DNA of 64,000 bases, taken from positions 3,883,501 through 3,947,500 of the forward strand of contig NZ_CP075191.1 in the NCBI RefSeq assembly GCF_020510625.1, read 5' to 3'. Positions 17,174 to 27,260 of the stretch are shown piece by piece. The notes under the pieces were generated by a model. That model searched no databases. It worked only from the letters and a program-made list of their open reading frames with translations, and was not told the origin of the DNA. The DNA comes from Ferribacterium limneticum (GTDB lineage: Bacteria > Pseudomonadota > Gammaproteobacteria > Burkholderiales > Rhodocyclaceae). The position numbers were made by a program, and so were the translations under genes. Numbering within the stretch: position 1 is the first letter of the stretch; each line of letters starts with the position of its first letter.

Positions 17174-17871
17174 GCGGCCTCCGCATGCGGGGCATCGCTG
17201 GCAACCAGGCCGTCGACGAAACGCACGATGCGCCGAGCGTACCGCGCCATCTCCGGCTCGTGGGTGACCATGATCACGGTGATGCCCTGCTCACGGTTCA
17301 GGCGGCCGAGCAGCTCCATGATTTCGTGGCTGCGCTGGCTGTCGAGGTTGCCGGTCGGCTCGTCGGCAAGCAGCACCAGCGGGTTGGTGACGATGGCCCG
17401 GGCGATGGCGACGCGCTGCTGCTGGCCGCCGGAAAGCTCGGCCGGGGTGTGATGCTCCCAACCGGCCAGCCCGACCTTGTCGAGCGCCGCCCGCGCTGCC
17501 GCGTGGCGGGCTGCCGCCGGTTCGCCGCGATAGAGCAGCGGCAGTTCGACGTTCTCCTGTGCCGAGGTTCGCGCCAGCAAATTGAAGCCCTGGAAAACGA
17601 AGCCGAGACATTGCCGACGCAGCAAGGCCCGCTGGTTGCGGTCGAGTTGCTCAACGTTGATGCCCTGAAAGCGGAATTCGCCCGAGGTCGGCGTATCGAG
17701 GCAGCCGACCAGGTTCATCGCCGTCGACTTGCCGGAACCGCTCGGCCCCATCACGGCCACGAATTCACCAGCCGCTATGCACAGATCGACACCGCGCAGC
17801 GCCTGAAATGCGGCCTGCCCCTGCCCGTAGGTCTTGGTAATGGCACGCAGTTCGATCAAGGGCGCGCTCAC
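17164..17871 (-). CDS. MacB-type ABC transporter ATPase
   Basis: A 235-residue ATPase of the LolD/MacB class. Walker A GPSGSGKSTAMNLVGCLD near residues 42-60, Q-loop FVFQGFNLLAR, ABC signature LSGGQQQRVAIARAIV near 142, Walker B LLADEPTGNLDS near 163, and switch His in VTHEPEMA. GTG 17871 is the start. It is encoded separately from the permease gene, which it overlaps by 10 bases. Together they would power a mechanotransmission-type efflux pump with the adjacent adaptor and outer-membrane factor. Confidence 0.93.
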   Translation of the reverse strand: MSAPLIELRAITKTYGQGQAAFQALRGVDLCIAAGEFVAVMGPSGSGKSTAMNLVGCLDTPTSGEFRFQGINVEQLDRNQRALLRRQCLGFVFQGFNLLARTSAQENVELPLLYRGEPAAARHAAARAALDKVGLAGWEHHTPAELSGGQQQRVAIARAIVTNPLVLLADEPTGNLDSQRSHEIMELLGRLNREQGITVIMVTHEPEMARYARRIVRFVDGLVASDAPHAEAACS

Positions 17872-17953
17872 GCCGGCCTCGCCGACAGGTCAAATCCGGC
17901 CGTTTCATCGCATTGCCCCAAGGGGCTGCGCTTGGCTCGATCGTCGCGGAAAA

Positions 17954-19240
17954 TCACTTCTTCGCCGCCTGATAGTCGGTAATCACCGCCGCACCGGCCG
18001 GCAAGTCACCATCCAGCACCTCGGTATGGCGGCCGTTGCTGACGCCGGTTTTCAGGGCCGCCGCCTGCGGCTGGCCATCGACCAGCACCCAGACCTGCGC
18101 TTCACCGCTGCCCTTGGCCGCGACCGGACGCTTCTTGGGCGCCTCCGGCGGCGGCCCGGGCAGCAGGCGCGAGACCAAGCTGCGCTCCTTCACCCCCGCC
18201 GCCAAACCCGGTGGCGTAAAGCGCAAGGCCGCATTGGGCACCAGCAACACCTTGTCGCGGCTGGCCGTCACGATGCTGGCCGTCGCCGTCATGCCAGGCC
18301 GCAGCGCGAGATCGTCGTTATTGACCCGCAGGATGGTCTTGTAGGTGACCACGTTATCCGTCGTCGTCGAGCCCAGCCCGACGCGCTGAATGCTCGCCGG
18401 AAACTGGCGCCCCGGCCAGGCCGAGACGGTGAAACTCGCCGTCTGGCCGACCTTGACGTTGCCGACATCGGCCTCGTCGACCTTGACCTGCAACTCCATC
18501 TTGGCCAGATCCTCGGCCAGCACGAAAAGTACTGGCGTCGTCATCTGCGCCGCCACGGTCTGGCCCGGTTCCACCTTGCGGGTCAGCACGACGCCATCGA
18601 CCGGCGAACGGATGGTCGCCTTGCCGAGATTGGTTTCGTCCGTTTTCAGCGTCGCCCGCGCCTGCACCACATCGGCCCGGGCGCTGGCGAGACTGGCGAT
18701 GGCCCGCTGTCGTGCCGCATCGGCCGTCTCCAGTTCGGTCTTGGCCGGCACTTTGCCGCCGGAAAGCTCGGCGACTTGGCGCATACGATTCAGCGAGGCG
18801 GTCGTTTCGGCCACCGTCGCCTGTGCCAGCGCTACCGAAGCCTCCGCCGCCGCCACGGCAGCCTGCGATTTGGCCACGGCGTCCTTCAACTTGGCGGTAT
18901 CGAGTTGGGCCAGCAACTGGCCTTTCTTGACCACATCGTTTTCCTGCACCAGCACGCTGGACAGCGTGCCGGAAAGTTCGGAGCCTACATCGACCGACTT
19001 GGTCGGCTGCAGCGTGCCGCTGGCCGAGGCGGTGACCAGCAGATTGCCGACGGCCGCCTCCTCGGTCTGGTATTGCCCGGCCGGCTGACCGTTGCCGCCG
19101 GACAAGGCCACCAGCAGCACAACCATGATGGCAAGGCCACCACCGATCAGCCACCACCGCCGCCTACCGGCGCCCTGGCTGGCGTTCTTGCTGAGCAGCG
19201 CGACGAGCGCCGCCGACGAGGTATCGCTACTTTGCGTCAT
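17954..19240 (-). CDS. MacA-like periplasmic adaptor (membrane fusion protein)
   Basis: A 428-residue HlyD/MacA-family adaptor. One N-terminal membrane helix (WWLIGGGLAIMVVLLVAL, about 28-45), a lipoyl half-motif SGTLQPTKSVDVGSELSGTLSSVLVQENDVVKKG, an alpha hairpin with repeated Ala-rich heptads (about 105-185), the second lipoyl half with IRSPVDGVVLTRKVEPGQ, and beta-barrel and membrane-proximal domains. It links the inner-membrane ABC pump to the outer-membrane channel. The ATG overlaps the stop of the channel gene by ATGA. A non-conserved Pro/Lys insert (PPEAPKKRPVAAKG) sits near residue 360. Confidence 0.92.
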   Translation of the reverse strand: MTQSSDTSSAALVALLSKNASQGAGRRRWWLIGGGLAIMVVLLVALSGGNGQPAGQYQTEEAAVGNLLVTASASGTLQPTKSVDVGSELSGTLSSVLVQENDVVKKGQLLAQLDTAKLKDAVAKSQAAVAAAEASVALAQATVAETTASLNRMRQVAELSGGKVPAKTELETADAARQRAIASLASARADVVQARATLKTDETNLGKATIRSPVDGVVLTRKVEPGQTVAAQMTTPVLFVLAEDLAKMELQVKVDEADVGNVKVGQTASFTVSAWPGRQFPASIQRVGLGSTTTDNVVTYKTILRVNNDDLALRPGMTATASIVTASRDKVLLVPNAALRFTPPGLAAGVKERSLVSRLLPGPPPEAPKKRPVAAKGSGEAQVWVLVDGQPQAAALKTGVSNGRHTEVLDGDLPAGAAVITDYQAAKK

Positions 19241-20718
19241 GTTCGATCACTTTCATTGTCCGCCTGCCAGCCGCCGCCGAGCGCCTTGTAGAGCTGGATC
19301 AGCGAGGTCAGCACGGCCGACCGGGCGGTGGCCAGCGAGTCTTCGGCCATCAATTGGGTGCGCTGGGTTTCCAGCACTTTCTGGAAATCAGCGAGGCCGG
19401 CTTCGACCATCTGCCGGCTCAACGTCGCCGCGTTGCGCGCCGAAACGGCCGCCGCTTCACGGGCGATCACCCGGTCACGGGCCTGCGCGTGGGCGGTCAG
19501 TGCGTTTTCGACTTCTTCCAGCGCGGTCAGGACGGCATTTTCGTAGGCCACCAGCGCTGCCTCCTGCACCGCCGTCTGCAAATCGACGGCGCTGCGCGGC
19601 TTGCCACCATCGAATAGCGTCGCGGCCAGCGTGCCGCTGACGGCACGAGCGAGGCTGCCGCTGCCGCCCAGCCCGCCGAGGCTGTATGCCTGCCAACCAA
19701 AGGAACCGCCGAGTGACAGGCTGGGAAAGCGCGCCGCCTGCCGCTGCCCGATACGTGCCGTTTCCGCTGCCAGCGTGCGTTCGGCGACGATCAGATCAGG
19801 CCGCTGACGCAACACGTCGGCCGGGATGCCAGTCGCCACCGTCGGCGGCACCGCCGGACTGGCTGGCGCGGCGAGCAGTTTTTCATGCAGGGCGCCGGGG
19901 GGCTGGCCGAGCAAGGTGCTCAGCCGGTTTTCCGCCGCCGCCAGCCCGACCTCCAGATCGGGCATGCTCGCCCGCGTCTGCTCGCGGCTGGTCCACGCCT
20001 GCTCGACATCGGCGGCACTGGCCAGACCGGCCTGCTGGCGCCATTCGGTGATCTGCGCCGTTTCGCTCTGGCTGGCCAGATTGGCCCAGGCAATCGCCAG
20101 CCGCGACTGGTAGGCGCGCCACTCAACGTAGTTCTGCGCCACCTCGGCGACCAGCGAAACCCGCACATTTTCCAGACTGGCAGCACTGGCGGCCAGATCG
20201 GCCTCGGCCGCCTCGACCGCCCGGCGAGTGCCGCCAAACAGGTCAAGCTCCCAACTGGCATCGAAACCGGCGTCGTACAGCGTGCGCGTCGGCTGGGCAC
20301 TGATCGCAGCGGCGCTCTTGCTCCGGCTGGCCCCGGTCGACGCCGACACTTGCGGAAAATAGCCGCTCACCGCCTGCGCCCGGCTGGCCCGCGCCTGCCG
20401 CAAACGCGCCTGCGCCGCCTTGAGATCGAGACTGCCGCTTTGCGCCGTCGCGATCAGATCATCGAGCGCCGGATCGCCCAGTTGTCGCCACCAGTCGCTT
20501 TGCGATTTTGAGCTGATGTTCAAATTGTCGGCGGCGGCCCCTGCATCGGCCACTCCCGGCTTTGCCGCCAGCCATCGACCCGGCATGGCCCACGCCGGTA
20601 CCTGATAGTCCGGCCCGACCGATGGCAGGCTGGAACAAGCACTCAGCGAGCCGAGCGCCAGCACGACCAGCCATGACAGACGGCAAATTGGCCCTAATAA
20701 AAACCGAGAAAATTTCAT
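19237..20718 (-). CDS. NodT-family outer-membrane efflux lipoprotein
   Basis: A 493-residue TolC-like outer-membrane factor of the RND/NodT type. A lipoprotein signal peptide ends in LGSLSACSS with the lipidated Cys near residue 28. The VGPDYQVP motif follows, then two OEP repeats with long Ala-rich helices (DLKAAQARLRQARASRAQAVSGYFPQVSAS and later TLAAETARIGQRQAARFPSLSLGG). ATG 20718 was chosen because it gives a proper signal peptide; the 23 upstream codons do not. It is the first gene of the four-gene efflux operon. Confidence 0.93.
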   Translation of the reverse strand: MKFSRFLLGPICRLSWLVVLALGSLSACSSLPSVGPDYQVPAWAMPGRWLAAKPGVADAGAAADNLNISSKSQSDWWRQLGDPALDDLIATAQSGSLDLKAAQARLRQARASRAQAVSGYFPQVSASTGASRSKSAAAISAQPTRTLYDAGFDASWELDLFGGTRRAVEAAEADLAASAASLENVRVSLVAEVAQNYVEWRAYQSRLAIAWANLASQSETAQITEWRQQAGLASAADVEQAWTSREQTRASMPDLEVGLAAAENRLSTLLGQPPGALHEKLLAAPASPAVPPTVATGIPADVLRQRPDLIVAERTLAAETARIGQRQAARFPSLSLGGSFGWQAYSLGGLGGSGSLARAVSGTLAATLFDGGKPRSAVDLQTAVQEAALVAYENAVLTALEEVENALTAHAQARDRVIAREAAAVSARNAATLSRQMVEAGLADFQKVLETQRTQLMAEDSLATARSAVLTSLIQLYKALGGGWQADNESDRT

Positions 20719-20763
20719 CCGGATATTTTCGCTGCCCGTGATATTCACAGGTGTTAAACGATG

Positions 20764-20803
20764 TAAAAGAACCCGCCGCAACCACAAATTGCGCCGCGGC
20801 GGG
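20764..20803 (-). terminator. Rho-independent terminator after the Spy-like gene
   Basis: On the minus strand an eight-base perfect stem CCCGCCGC/GCGGCGGG (20796-20803 with 20772-20779) is followed by TTCTTTT. It ends transcription from the Spy-like gene before the efflux operon and means the two are separate units. Confidence 0.75.
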
Positions 20804-20856
20804 TAAGGGGGTTCGCTCGTTTGGCCGACGCCCTCAGGCAGCGGCCGGAAACTTGA

Positions 20857-21384
20857 TCAGCGGCCGGGCGGCTGGCGGGGCTCGCCACCATGATCGCCAC
20901 GCTCGCCGCGCCGCGGGCCATCGCCACGCCCCGCCATCGGCGGCTCGTCGAAAGCCTTCCGCTCGGCCACCTGCTTGCGCTGTTCCGGCGTCAACACTTC
21001 ATAAACCAGACGCTCAGACTTGGCCCGGGCCAGCGACATTTCAGCCATCGCCCTGGCCGCACTATCAGCCAGCACCTGGGCCTTCGACTCGCTGTAATCC
21101 GGAGAGATGACCAATTGACGCAAGGCCGCTTCAGCATTGCGCGCTGCCTTGGCCTTATCGCGCATCACCGGTGCCTGCCCGTGCATGACCTCGAAAACCT
21201 TGTCGCGCTGCGCCTCACTGAGGCTCACGGAGCGCAAATAGGGCGGCATCTTCCCGCCCTCCATGGCCGGTCCGCCACCACAGGCCGCAGCGCGCTGACT
21301 CACGGCCAACGCAAGCAGCGGCACGCACAGGGAAATGCCCGCCGCTATCAAAAATCGCTGCCAACTCAACTTGGGAAAACTCAT
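20857..21384 (-). CDS. Spy/CpxP-like periplasmic protein (heavy-metal/envelope-stress sensor type)
   Basis: A 175-residue exported protein. A signal peptide (FLIAAGISLCVPLLALAVSQRAAA) is followed by a helical domain with two LTxxQ-type motifs: LSEAQRDKVFEVM near residue 55 and LTPEQRKQVAERKAF near 130, the hallmark of Spy, CpxP and ZraP. The tail is Gly/Arg/Asp-rich (RGDGPRRGERGDHGG). ATG 21384 has AGGA at good spacing. Family members act as chaperones or as inhibitors of sensor kinases. The upstream region has striking direct repeats (separate entry). It is a monocistronic gene ended by its own terminator. Confidence 0.85.
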   Translation of the reverse strand: MSFPKLSWQRFLIAAGISLCVPLLALAVSQRAAACGGGPAMEGGKMPPYLRSVSLSEAQRDKVFEVMHGQAPVMRDKAKAARNAEAALRQLVISPDYSESKAQVLADSAARAMAEMSLARAKSERLVYEVLTPEQRKQVAERKAFDEPPMAGRGDGPRRGERGDHGGEPRQPPGR

Positions 21385-21451
21385 CACTCGTCCTTTCGCT
21401 TCAGCACTCGGGCGCGGCCCGACGACAGGACGAATACTCCTCCGCAACGCA

Positions 21452-21487
21452 GTTAAGGCCGGTTAACGGGCTGTAAATGAAAGTAAA
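21452..21487 (-). promoter_or_regulatory. Four phased direct repeats before the Spy-like gene, CpxR-box-like
   Basis: GTTAA at 21452-21456 and 21462-21466 and GTAAA at 21473-21477 and 21483-21487 recur at steps of 10, 11 and 10 bases, about one helical turn. The last two form GTAAA-N5-GTAAA, the published CpxR box of Enterobacteria, which there controls spy and cpxP. They lie 68-103 bases upstream of the Spy-like start. An OmpR/PhoB-family response regulator is the natural candidate binder; which one is not shown. Confidence 0.6.
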
Positions 21488-21528
21488 TGGCGAGGAAAGT
21501 TGTTACATCACACGGCTTGGGGCAAGCA

Positions 21529-23499
21529 TTAGCCCAAGTATTCCTGTAACCCGCAAGAACGTAGATACTCAAAAGTTTGGTCATAAAACTCTGGCAAACG
21601 TGTCCGATCCGCTGCATCACCCCGTGGTATGAAGATCGCCATGCCTTGCCGTGCGCGGGTAAGCACGACCCGATACGCATTCTTCAAATACATTTGCCGC
21701 TCTGCAGCACTCATGCGCATCCAGGCTGTACCGCGAAAACCGAAATGTCGCCACTCGTTCTTCACATAGCGAAAATCCGCATCCCAGCAAACAAGCGCCC
21801 AATCCAGCTCGAGTCCTTGCACATCGAACTCGGTAGCAACCTCCTCCAGGTAGAAGGATGAACGTACATCGACGCGTTCATTCAAAAACCATGCGGGCGC
21901 ATCAATTTTTGCCTTAACCCAGACACTTTCCGGTCGGAGTCGATAGCCGCCAGAAGAAGCAAGCAAACCATATCGCTCACTCCCCCGTGCCTTACATCGC
22001 ACCCAATCCCGGGCCAGGTCGAGATCGCGCACCAAAACGATCGGATACCGCTCAGCAATCGCCGCATGGGCGGCCCGCGCTTGCTCACACCGGTTTTCAA
22101 CAACATGCCCGATCATTTCGGAAAGTGCCTCCGCGCGAAATGATCGGAGCGAAACGGCCAGATGGAGCGCTTCATCTCTGCGAACACGACTCTCGTTAAG
22201 CACTTGTCCAGCAGCCTCTCCCCAAAGGTAGTCCGGACTCTCGACGCGCGGCGAGACATGCACCAGCCAATTCGGAAACTGTTCCTTCAGGACAATCAGC
22301 CACTCGCTTAGCCCCGCCTCGCCGGTATTGATTTCCTGCCCACCGCCGACCAAACACACGATGACGCACCAATCTTCATGGCGATCCATCACGCTGATCA
22401 GGAATGCCGGCTCGGACATGTCGAAATTCAAATGTCCGCGCTTTTGCTGCATGAATTTGCTGGCCTGCTCGCGACTCCAGGCTCGCTGGGCTTCGTCAAA
22501 AACAACAACGTGCTCGACAGGCGGAGCGCTTCCCCTCAACGCATCGTCGCGAAAATGATGAATATTCTGAACAAAGCTCGCCACCTTACGATGCGCATCC
22601 TTCTTTGAGATTCCCTCACGTGCCGCCTGATCCCGAGCAAGGGCCTCGCGCAGGACATCAACCAAGGGGCCATTGCCAGACAAAAATACGGCATGCTCGT
22701 CGGCGTGCTCATCTGCCCGGGCTGTCGCGATATTCAGCCCGGCCAGCGTTTTGCCGGCCCCCGGAACGCCTGTCACGAAACAGATTGCCTTCCGTCGAGT
22801 CAACTTGGCGTCTTCGATGATGGCTGCTATGCAGTCCGATGTCCGACCAAGGTTCTGCGCACTGGCATCCGAACGAGCGATCTCCTGCACGTCGTGGTTT
22901 CGGTAAAGTGCCAAGGCTGCCTCAATGATGGTCGGCGTTGGCTGATAGCCTGAAACAGCCCATGCCCAAGGATTTATCGGGATTACTTCTGCCTGCTCAA
23001 GCACACCTTGATGAACGAGAGGCAACAAATTGGCGGTGCTCACGCCAATCGGCACGGCAACACTATCGTCAGCCCATTCAAGCGACGGCAGCTCATGAGA
23101 CTTGACGTTGGTACACACCAAAACAGGGACAATAGGCTGCTGGTGGCTGCCCAAATGAAAATTCTTCAGGTCGAGCGCATAGTCATGCACCTGTTCGATG
23201 CCTGAGCGCTCAAAGTGGTGGGCCCCGATCTTGAACTCAATAACAAAAATCACGCCGCCGACAATAAGAACAACGTCTGCTCGCTTGCCCATTCGCGGAA
23301 TAGCAAACTCGAAAAAGATCTGCCCTTCCAGATCAGCAGGCAGGACCTCTTTCAAGATGCAGATCTGTGCCTGCCAAGCGTGCTTTTGCTGATGTTCAAG
23401 ACTGAACCCGTGGCGGCGGGTCAGCGCGCCAAGAATCTCGTCATCATTGGCAAGCAGGAATTCCGCGACGCTCGCGTTGAAATAGGAGGCATCAGTCAT
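21529..23499 (-). CDS. Nuclease-helicase fusion: PD-(D/E)XK-like N-terminus and DUF2075 SF1 helicase
   Basis: A 656-residue protein. The N-terminal domain carries E64, D75 (GKRADVVLIVGG) and E88-x-K90 (FVIEFKIG), the spacing of a PD-(D/E)XK nuclease. From about residue 235 follows a Schlafen-type DUF2075 helicase: Walker A GVPGAGKT at 244-251, Walker B VVFDEAQRAW with D335-E336, a motif V-like FDVQGLELDWALVCWD, and motif VI-like YRVVLTRARQGMAIF near 620. It stands alone, with the thiC terminator on one side and the Spy leader on the other. By eye its GC content is lower than its neighbours, a hint of transfer. Single-gene nuclease-helicase phage-defence proteins exist (the Nhi type); membership is inference. 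No partner gene is seen. Confidence 0.85.
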   Translation of the reverse strand: MTDASYFNASVAEFLLANDDEILGALTRRHGFSLEHQQKHAWQAQICILKEVLPADLEGQIFFEFAIPRMGKRADVVLIVGGVIFVIEFKIGAHHFERSGIEQVHDYALDLKNFHLGSHQQPIVPVLVCTNVKSHELPSLEWADDSVAVPIGVSTANLLPLVHQGVLEQAEVIPINPWAWAVSGYQPTPTIIEAALALYRNHDVQEIARSDASAQNLGRTSDCIAAIIEDAKLTRRKAICFVTGVPGAGKTLAGLNIATARADEHADEHAVFLSGNGPLVDVLREALARDQAAREGISKKDAHRKVASFVQNIHHFRDDALRGSAPPVEHVVVFDEAQRAWSREQASKFMQQKRGHLNFDMSEPAFLISVMDRHEDWCVIVCLVGGGQEINTGEAGLSEWLIVLKEQFPNWLVHVSPRVESPDYLWGEAAGQVLNESRVRRDEALHLAVSLRSFRAEALSEMIGHVVENRCEQARAAHAAIAERYPIVLVRDLDLARDWVRCKARGSERYGLLASSGGYRLRPESVWVKAKIDAPAWFLNERVDVRSSFYLEEVATEFDVQGLELDWALVCWDADFRYVKNEWRHFGFRGTAWMRMSAAERQMYLKNAYRVVLTRARQGMAIFIPRGDAADRTRLPEFYDQTFEYLRSCGLQEYLG

Positions 23500-23536
23500 G
23501 ATTCCAGGATCATACGGAAGCCCCTGAGCGCACGAA

Positions 23537-23570
23537 AGAAAAAGGCGGCCAATTTCAGCCGCCTTTTCGC
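23537..23570 (-). terminator. Terminator after thiC
   Basis: A nine-base perfect stem AAAGGCGGC/GCCGCCTTT (23541-23549 with 23558-23566), GC-rich with an eight-base loop. On the minus strand it ends in a T-rich tail TTTTTCTTTC, and the plus strand also carries TTTTCGCTTT, so it may work both ways. It separates thiC from the nuclease-helicase gene. Confidence 0.85.
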
Positions 23571-23592
23571 TTTCAGTTGAGTGTCGAGCCTA

Positions 23593-25509
<1,917 letters not shown>

Positions 25510-25574
25510 TGAAGCTCCATGCAGGTGTGCAGCAGGTAAGACGGGCAAGGAGCGATCTGGTTCCAACAACAGAG

Positions 25575-25655
25575 TTCGTTTCCCTAGCGCGGCATGACCC
25601 GGTCAGGTTCGAAGGGTTTTTCTCAGCCCGCTTGCTGGCGGGCACCCCTAACGAG
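25575..25655 (-). promoter_or_regulatory. TPP riboswitch (THI element) in the thiC leader
   Basis: Read on the minus strand, the conserved THI-box parts appear in order: TCGTTAGGGGTGCC, GGCTGAGA, ACCCTTCGAACCTGA, GGTCATGCC, and CTAGGGAAACGA. The ends TCGTT and AACGA pair to form P1. The inner stem GCCCGC/GCGGGC is the variable P3a. It ends about 65 bases before the thiC ATG, which suits control of translation start or a downstream expression platform. No terminator stem is obvious between aptamer and start, so translational control is more likely. Confidence 0.96.
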
Positions 25656-25663
25656 TGGGCTGC

Positions 25664-25692
25664 AAGTTACTGGAAATACAGGCAAAATGCAA
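25664..25692 (-). promoter_or_regulatory. Candidate promoter of thiC
   Basis: On the minus strand TTGCAT (complement of 25687-25692) and TAACTT (complement of 25664-25669) are 17 bases apart. Transcription would begin near 25657, right at the first base of the riboswitch P1 stem, which supports the assignment although the -10 hexamer is weak. Confidence 0.45.
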
Positions 25693-25782
25693 GGAATGAC
25701 AAACCGCGCTCAAGATTTTCAGAAATTGGCCGAAATATCACCGACAAGCCGCGGAATGCTAAAGAAAAATGAGGGAATCAAG

Positions 25783-27240
25783 ATGCGCCACCTGATCATC
25801 GCCAGCCTGCTGGCCGCCCTGCCATGGGTTGCTTCAGCCGCCCCAACCTGGCAAACGATATCCTCCGAACCCGGCAAGCGCATCGAGATCGATCGCACCA
25901 GCCTGAAGCGCGATGGCAACACCGTTCAGGCCCAAGGGCGCGTCGTCCTCGAAAAAGAGCTGACAGATGCCAAGTCCGGCGCCGGCTATCGGGTGATCGA
26001 GGCAATTACCCGCTACGACTGCAACACGCGCAACGCCAATACGATCAAACGCATTTTCAAGAAGAACGAAACCGACATCATCCGCGAAGAGGAAATCAAG
26101 GGTGCCGAGCTGCCGGTACGCACTGGCACGCTGGACGACAAGGTATTGCGCGAAGTCTGCCGCCCGCCCAAGGAAAGTCCGGCCGAACTGGCCAAGAAAG
26201 CCAATGAAGCTGCCGGCGAACTGAAGGCAGCCAACGAAGCAATGCTCAAGAAGGAAATGGCCAAGGCTGAAAAGCCGGCAGCTATCAAGGCTAGCGATGC
26301 ACCGGCCAAGGAGGCCGAGCATGCGGCAATTCCTTCGATCCGCCCGAACCTGAAGGCGGCCATGGAAAGCAGCAAGGAAGCCGCCCCCGCTCCGGCCCAC
26401 ACCCCAACCAAGGAGGCGCCGCCGGCCAAGGCAGCAGCACCGACGAAAGCCGCAACCATCGTCGTACACACCGCCCCGGCCCCGGCACAAAAAGCCAGAA
26501 AGCCCGCCAAGGCGGAGGGCTACATGCTCGAGTTGACGCACACTCAGGCTGCCACCCAGCATGCCCACATTCACTGGGCCTACGATGGCGCCGGCGCCCC
26601 GGAAAACTGGTCGAATCTCGACCCCAAGAACAAGGTTTGCGCCATCGGCGAGCGTCAGTCTCCGATCGACATCAAGGATGGCATCAAGGTCGACCTCGAA
26701 CCGATCAAGTTCAAATACCAGCCCTCCACCTTCAGGATCGTGGACAACGGCCATACCGTTCAGGTCGAAGTAGGCGAAGGGTCGATTTCACTGACCGGTA
26801 AAACTTACGAACTGGTCCAGTTCCACTTTCACCGTCCATCCGAAGAAAAGGTGAACGGCCAACGCTTCGACATGGTCGTTCATCTGGTGCACAAGTCCGA
26901 TGAAGGGCAACTCGCCGTTGTCGCCGTGCTGCTTGAACGTGGCACCGAAAACCCCTTCATCCAGACGCTGTGGAACAACATGCCGCTGGAAAAGAACATG
27001 CCGGTCGCCCCGCCGACCGCGACGGTCGACCTGAACACGCTGCTGCCGGCCACCCGTAGCTACTACACCTACATGGGCTCGCTGACCACGCCACCGTGCT
27101 CCGAAGGGGTGTTGTGGCTGGTCATGAAACAGCCGGTGCAGGTTTCACAGGATCAGATCAATATTTTCAGCCGCTTGTACAAAAACAACGCCCGGCCGAT
27201 CCAGCCCGCTGGCGGACGCCTGATCAAGGAAGGCCGTTGA
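25783..27240 (+). CDS. Exported alpha-carbonic anhydrase with an extra N-terminal domain
   Basis: A 485-residue protein in three parts. A signal peptide (MRHLIIASLLAALPWVASAA) leads into a domain of about 115 residues (TWQTISSEPGKRIEIDRTSL, with Cys in YDCNTR and REVCRPP) that resembles the surface-adhesin E fold. Then comes a linker of about 125 residues rich in Ala, Lys and Pro, and an alpha-carbonic anhydrase from about 260 to the end. Zinc ligands are H348, H350 (QFHFHRPSEE) and H367 (MVVHLVHKSD); the substrate pocket is LTTPPCSEGVLWLV, and QSPIDI is present. It would hydrate CO2 in the periplasm or at the surface. ATG 25783 has GAGGG upstream. A stand-alone alpha-CA is about 240 residues, so this is twice the usual size. 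Confidence 0.9.
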   Translation: MRHLIIASLLAALPWVASAAPTWQTISSEPGKRIEIDRTSLKRDGNTVQAQGRVVLEKELTDAKSGAGYRVIEAITRYDCNTRNANTIKRIFKKNETDIIREEEIKGAELPVRTGTLDDKVLREVCRPPKESPAELAKKANEAAGELKAANEAMLKKEMAKAEKPAAIKASDAPAKEAEHAAIPSIRPNLKAAMESSKEAAPAPAHTPTKEAPPAKAAAPTKAATIVVHTAPAPAQKARKPAKAEGYMLELTHTQAATQHAHIHWAYDGAGAPENWSNLDPKNKVCAIGERQSPIDIKDGIKVDLEPIKFKYQPSTFRIVDNGHTVQVEVGEGSISLTGKTYELVQFHFHRPSEEKVNGQRFDMVVHLVHKSDEGQLAVVAVLLERGTENPFIQTLWNNMPLEKNMPVAPPTATVDLNTLLPATRSYYTYMGSLTTPPCSEGVLWLVMKQPVQVSQDQINIFSRLYKNNARPIQPAGGRLIKEGR

Positions 27241-27260
27241 CCTGAAATGAAGCCCGGTGG

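Noticed and set aside
21515..21527. A terminator after the nuclease-helicase gene (GCTTG/CAAGC)
   Set aside because: The five-base stem has no T-run on the minus strand, so it is too weak to call.
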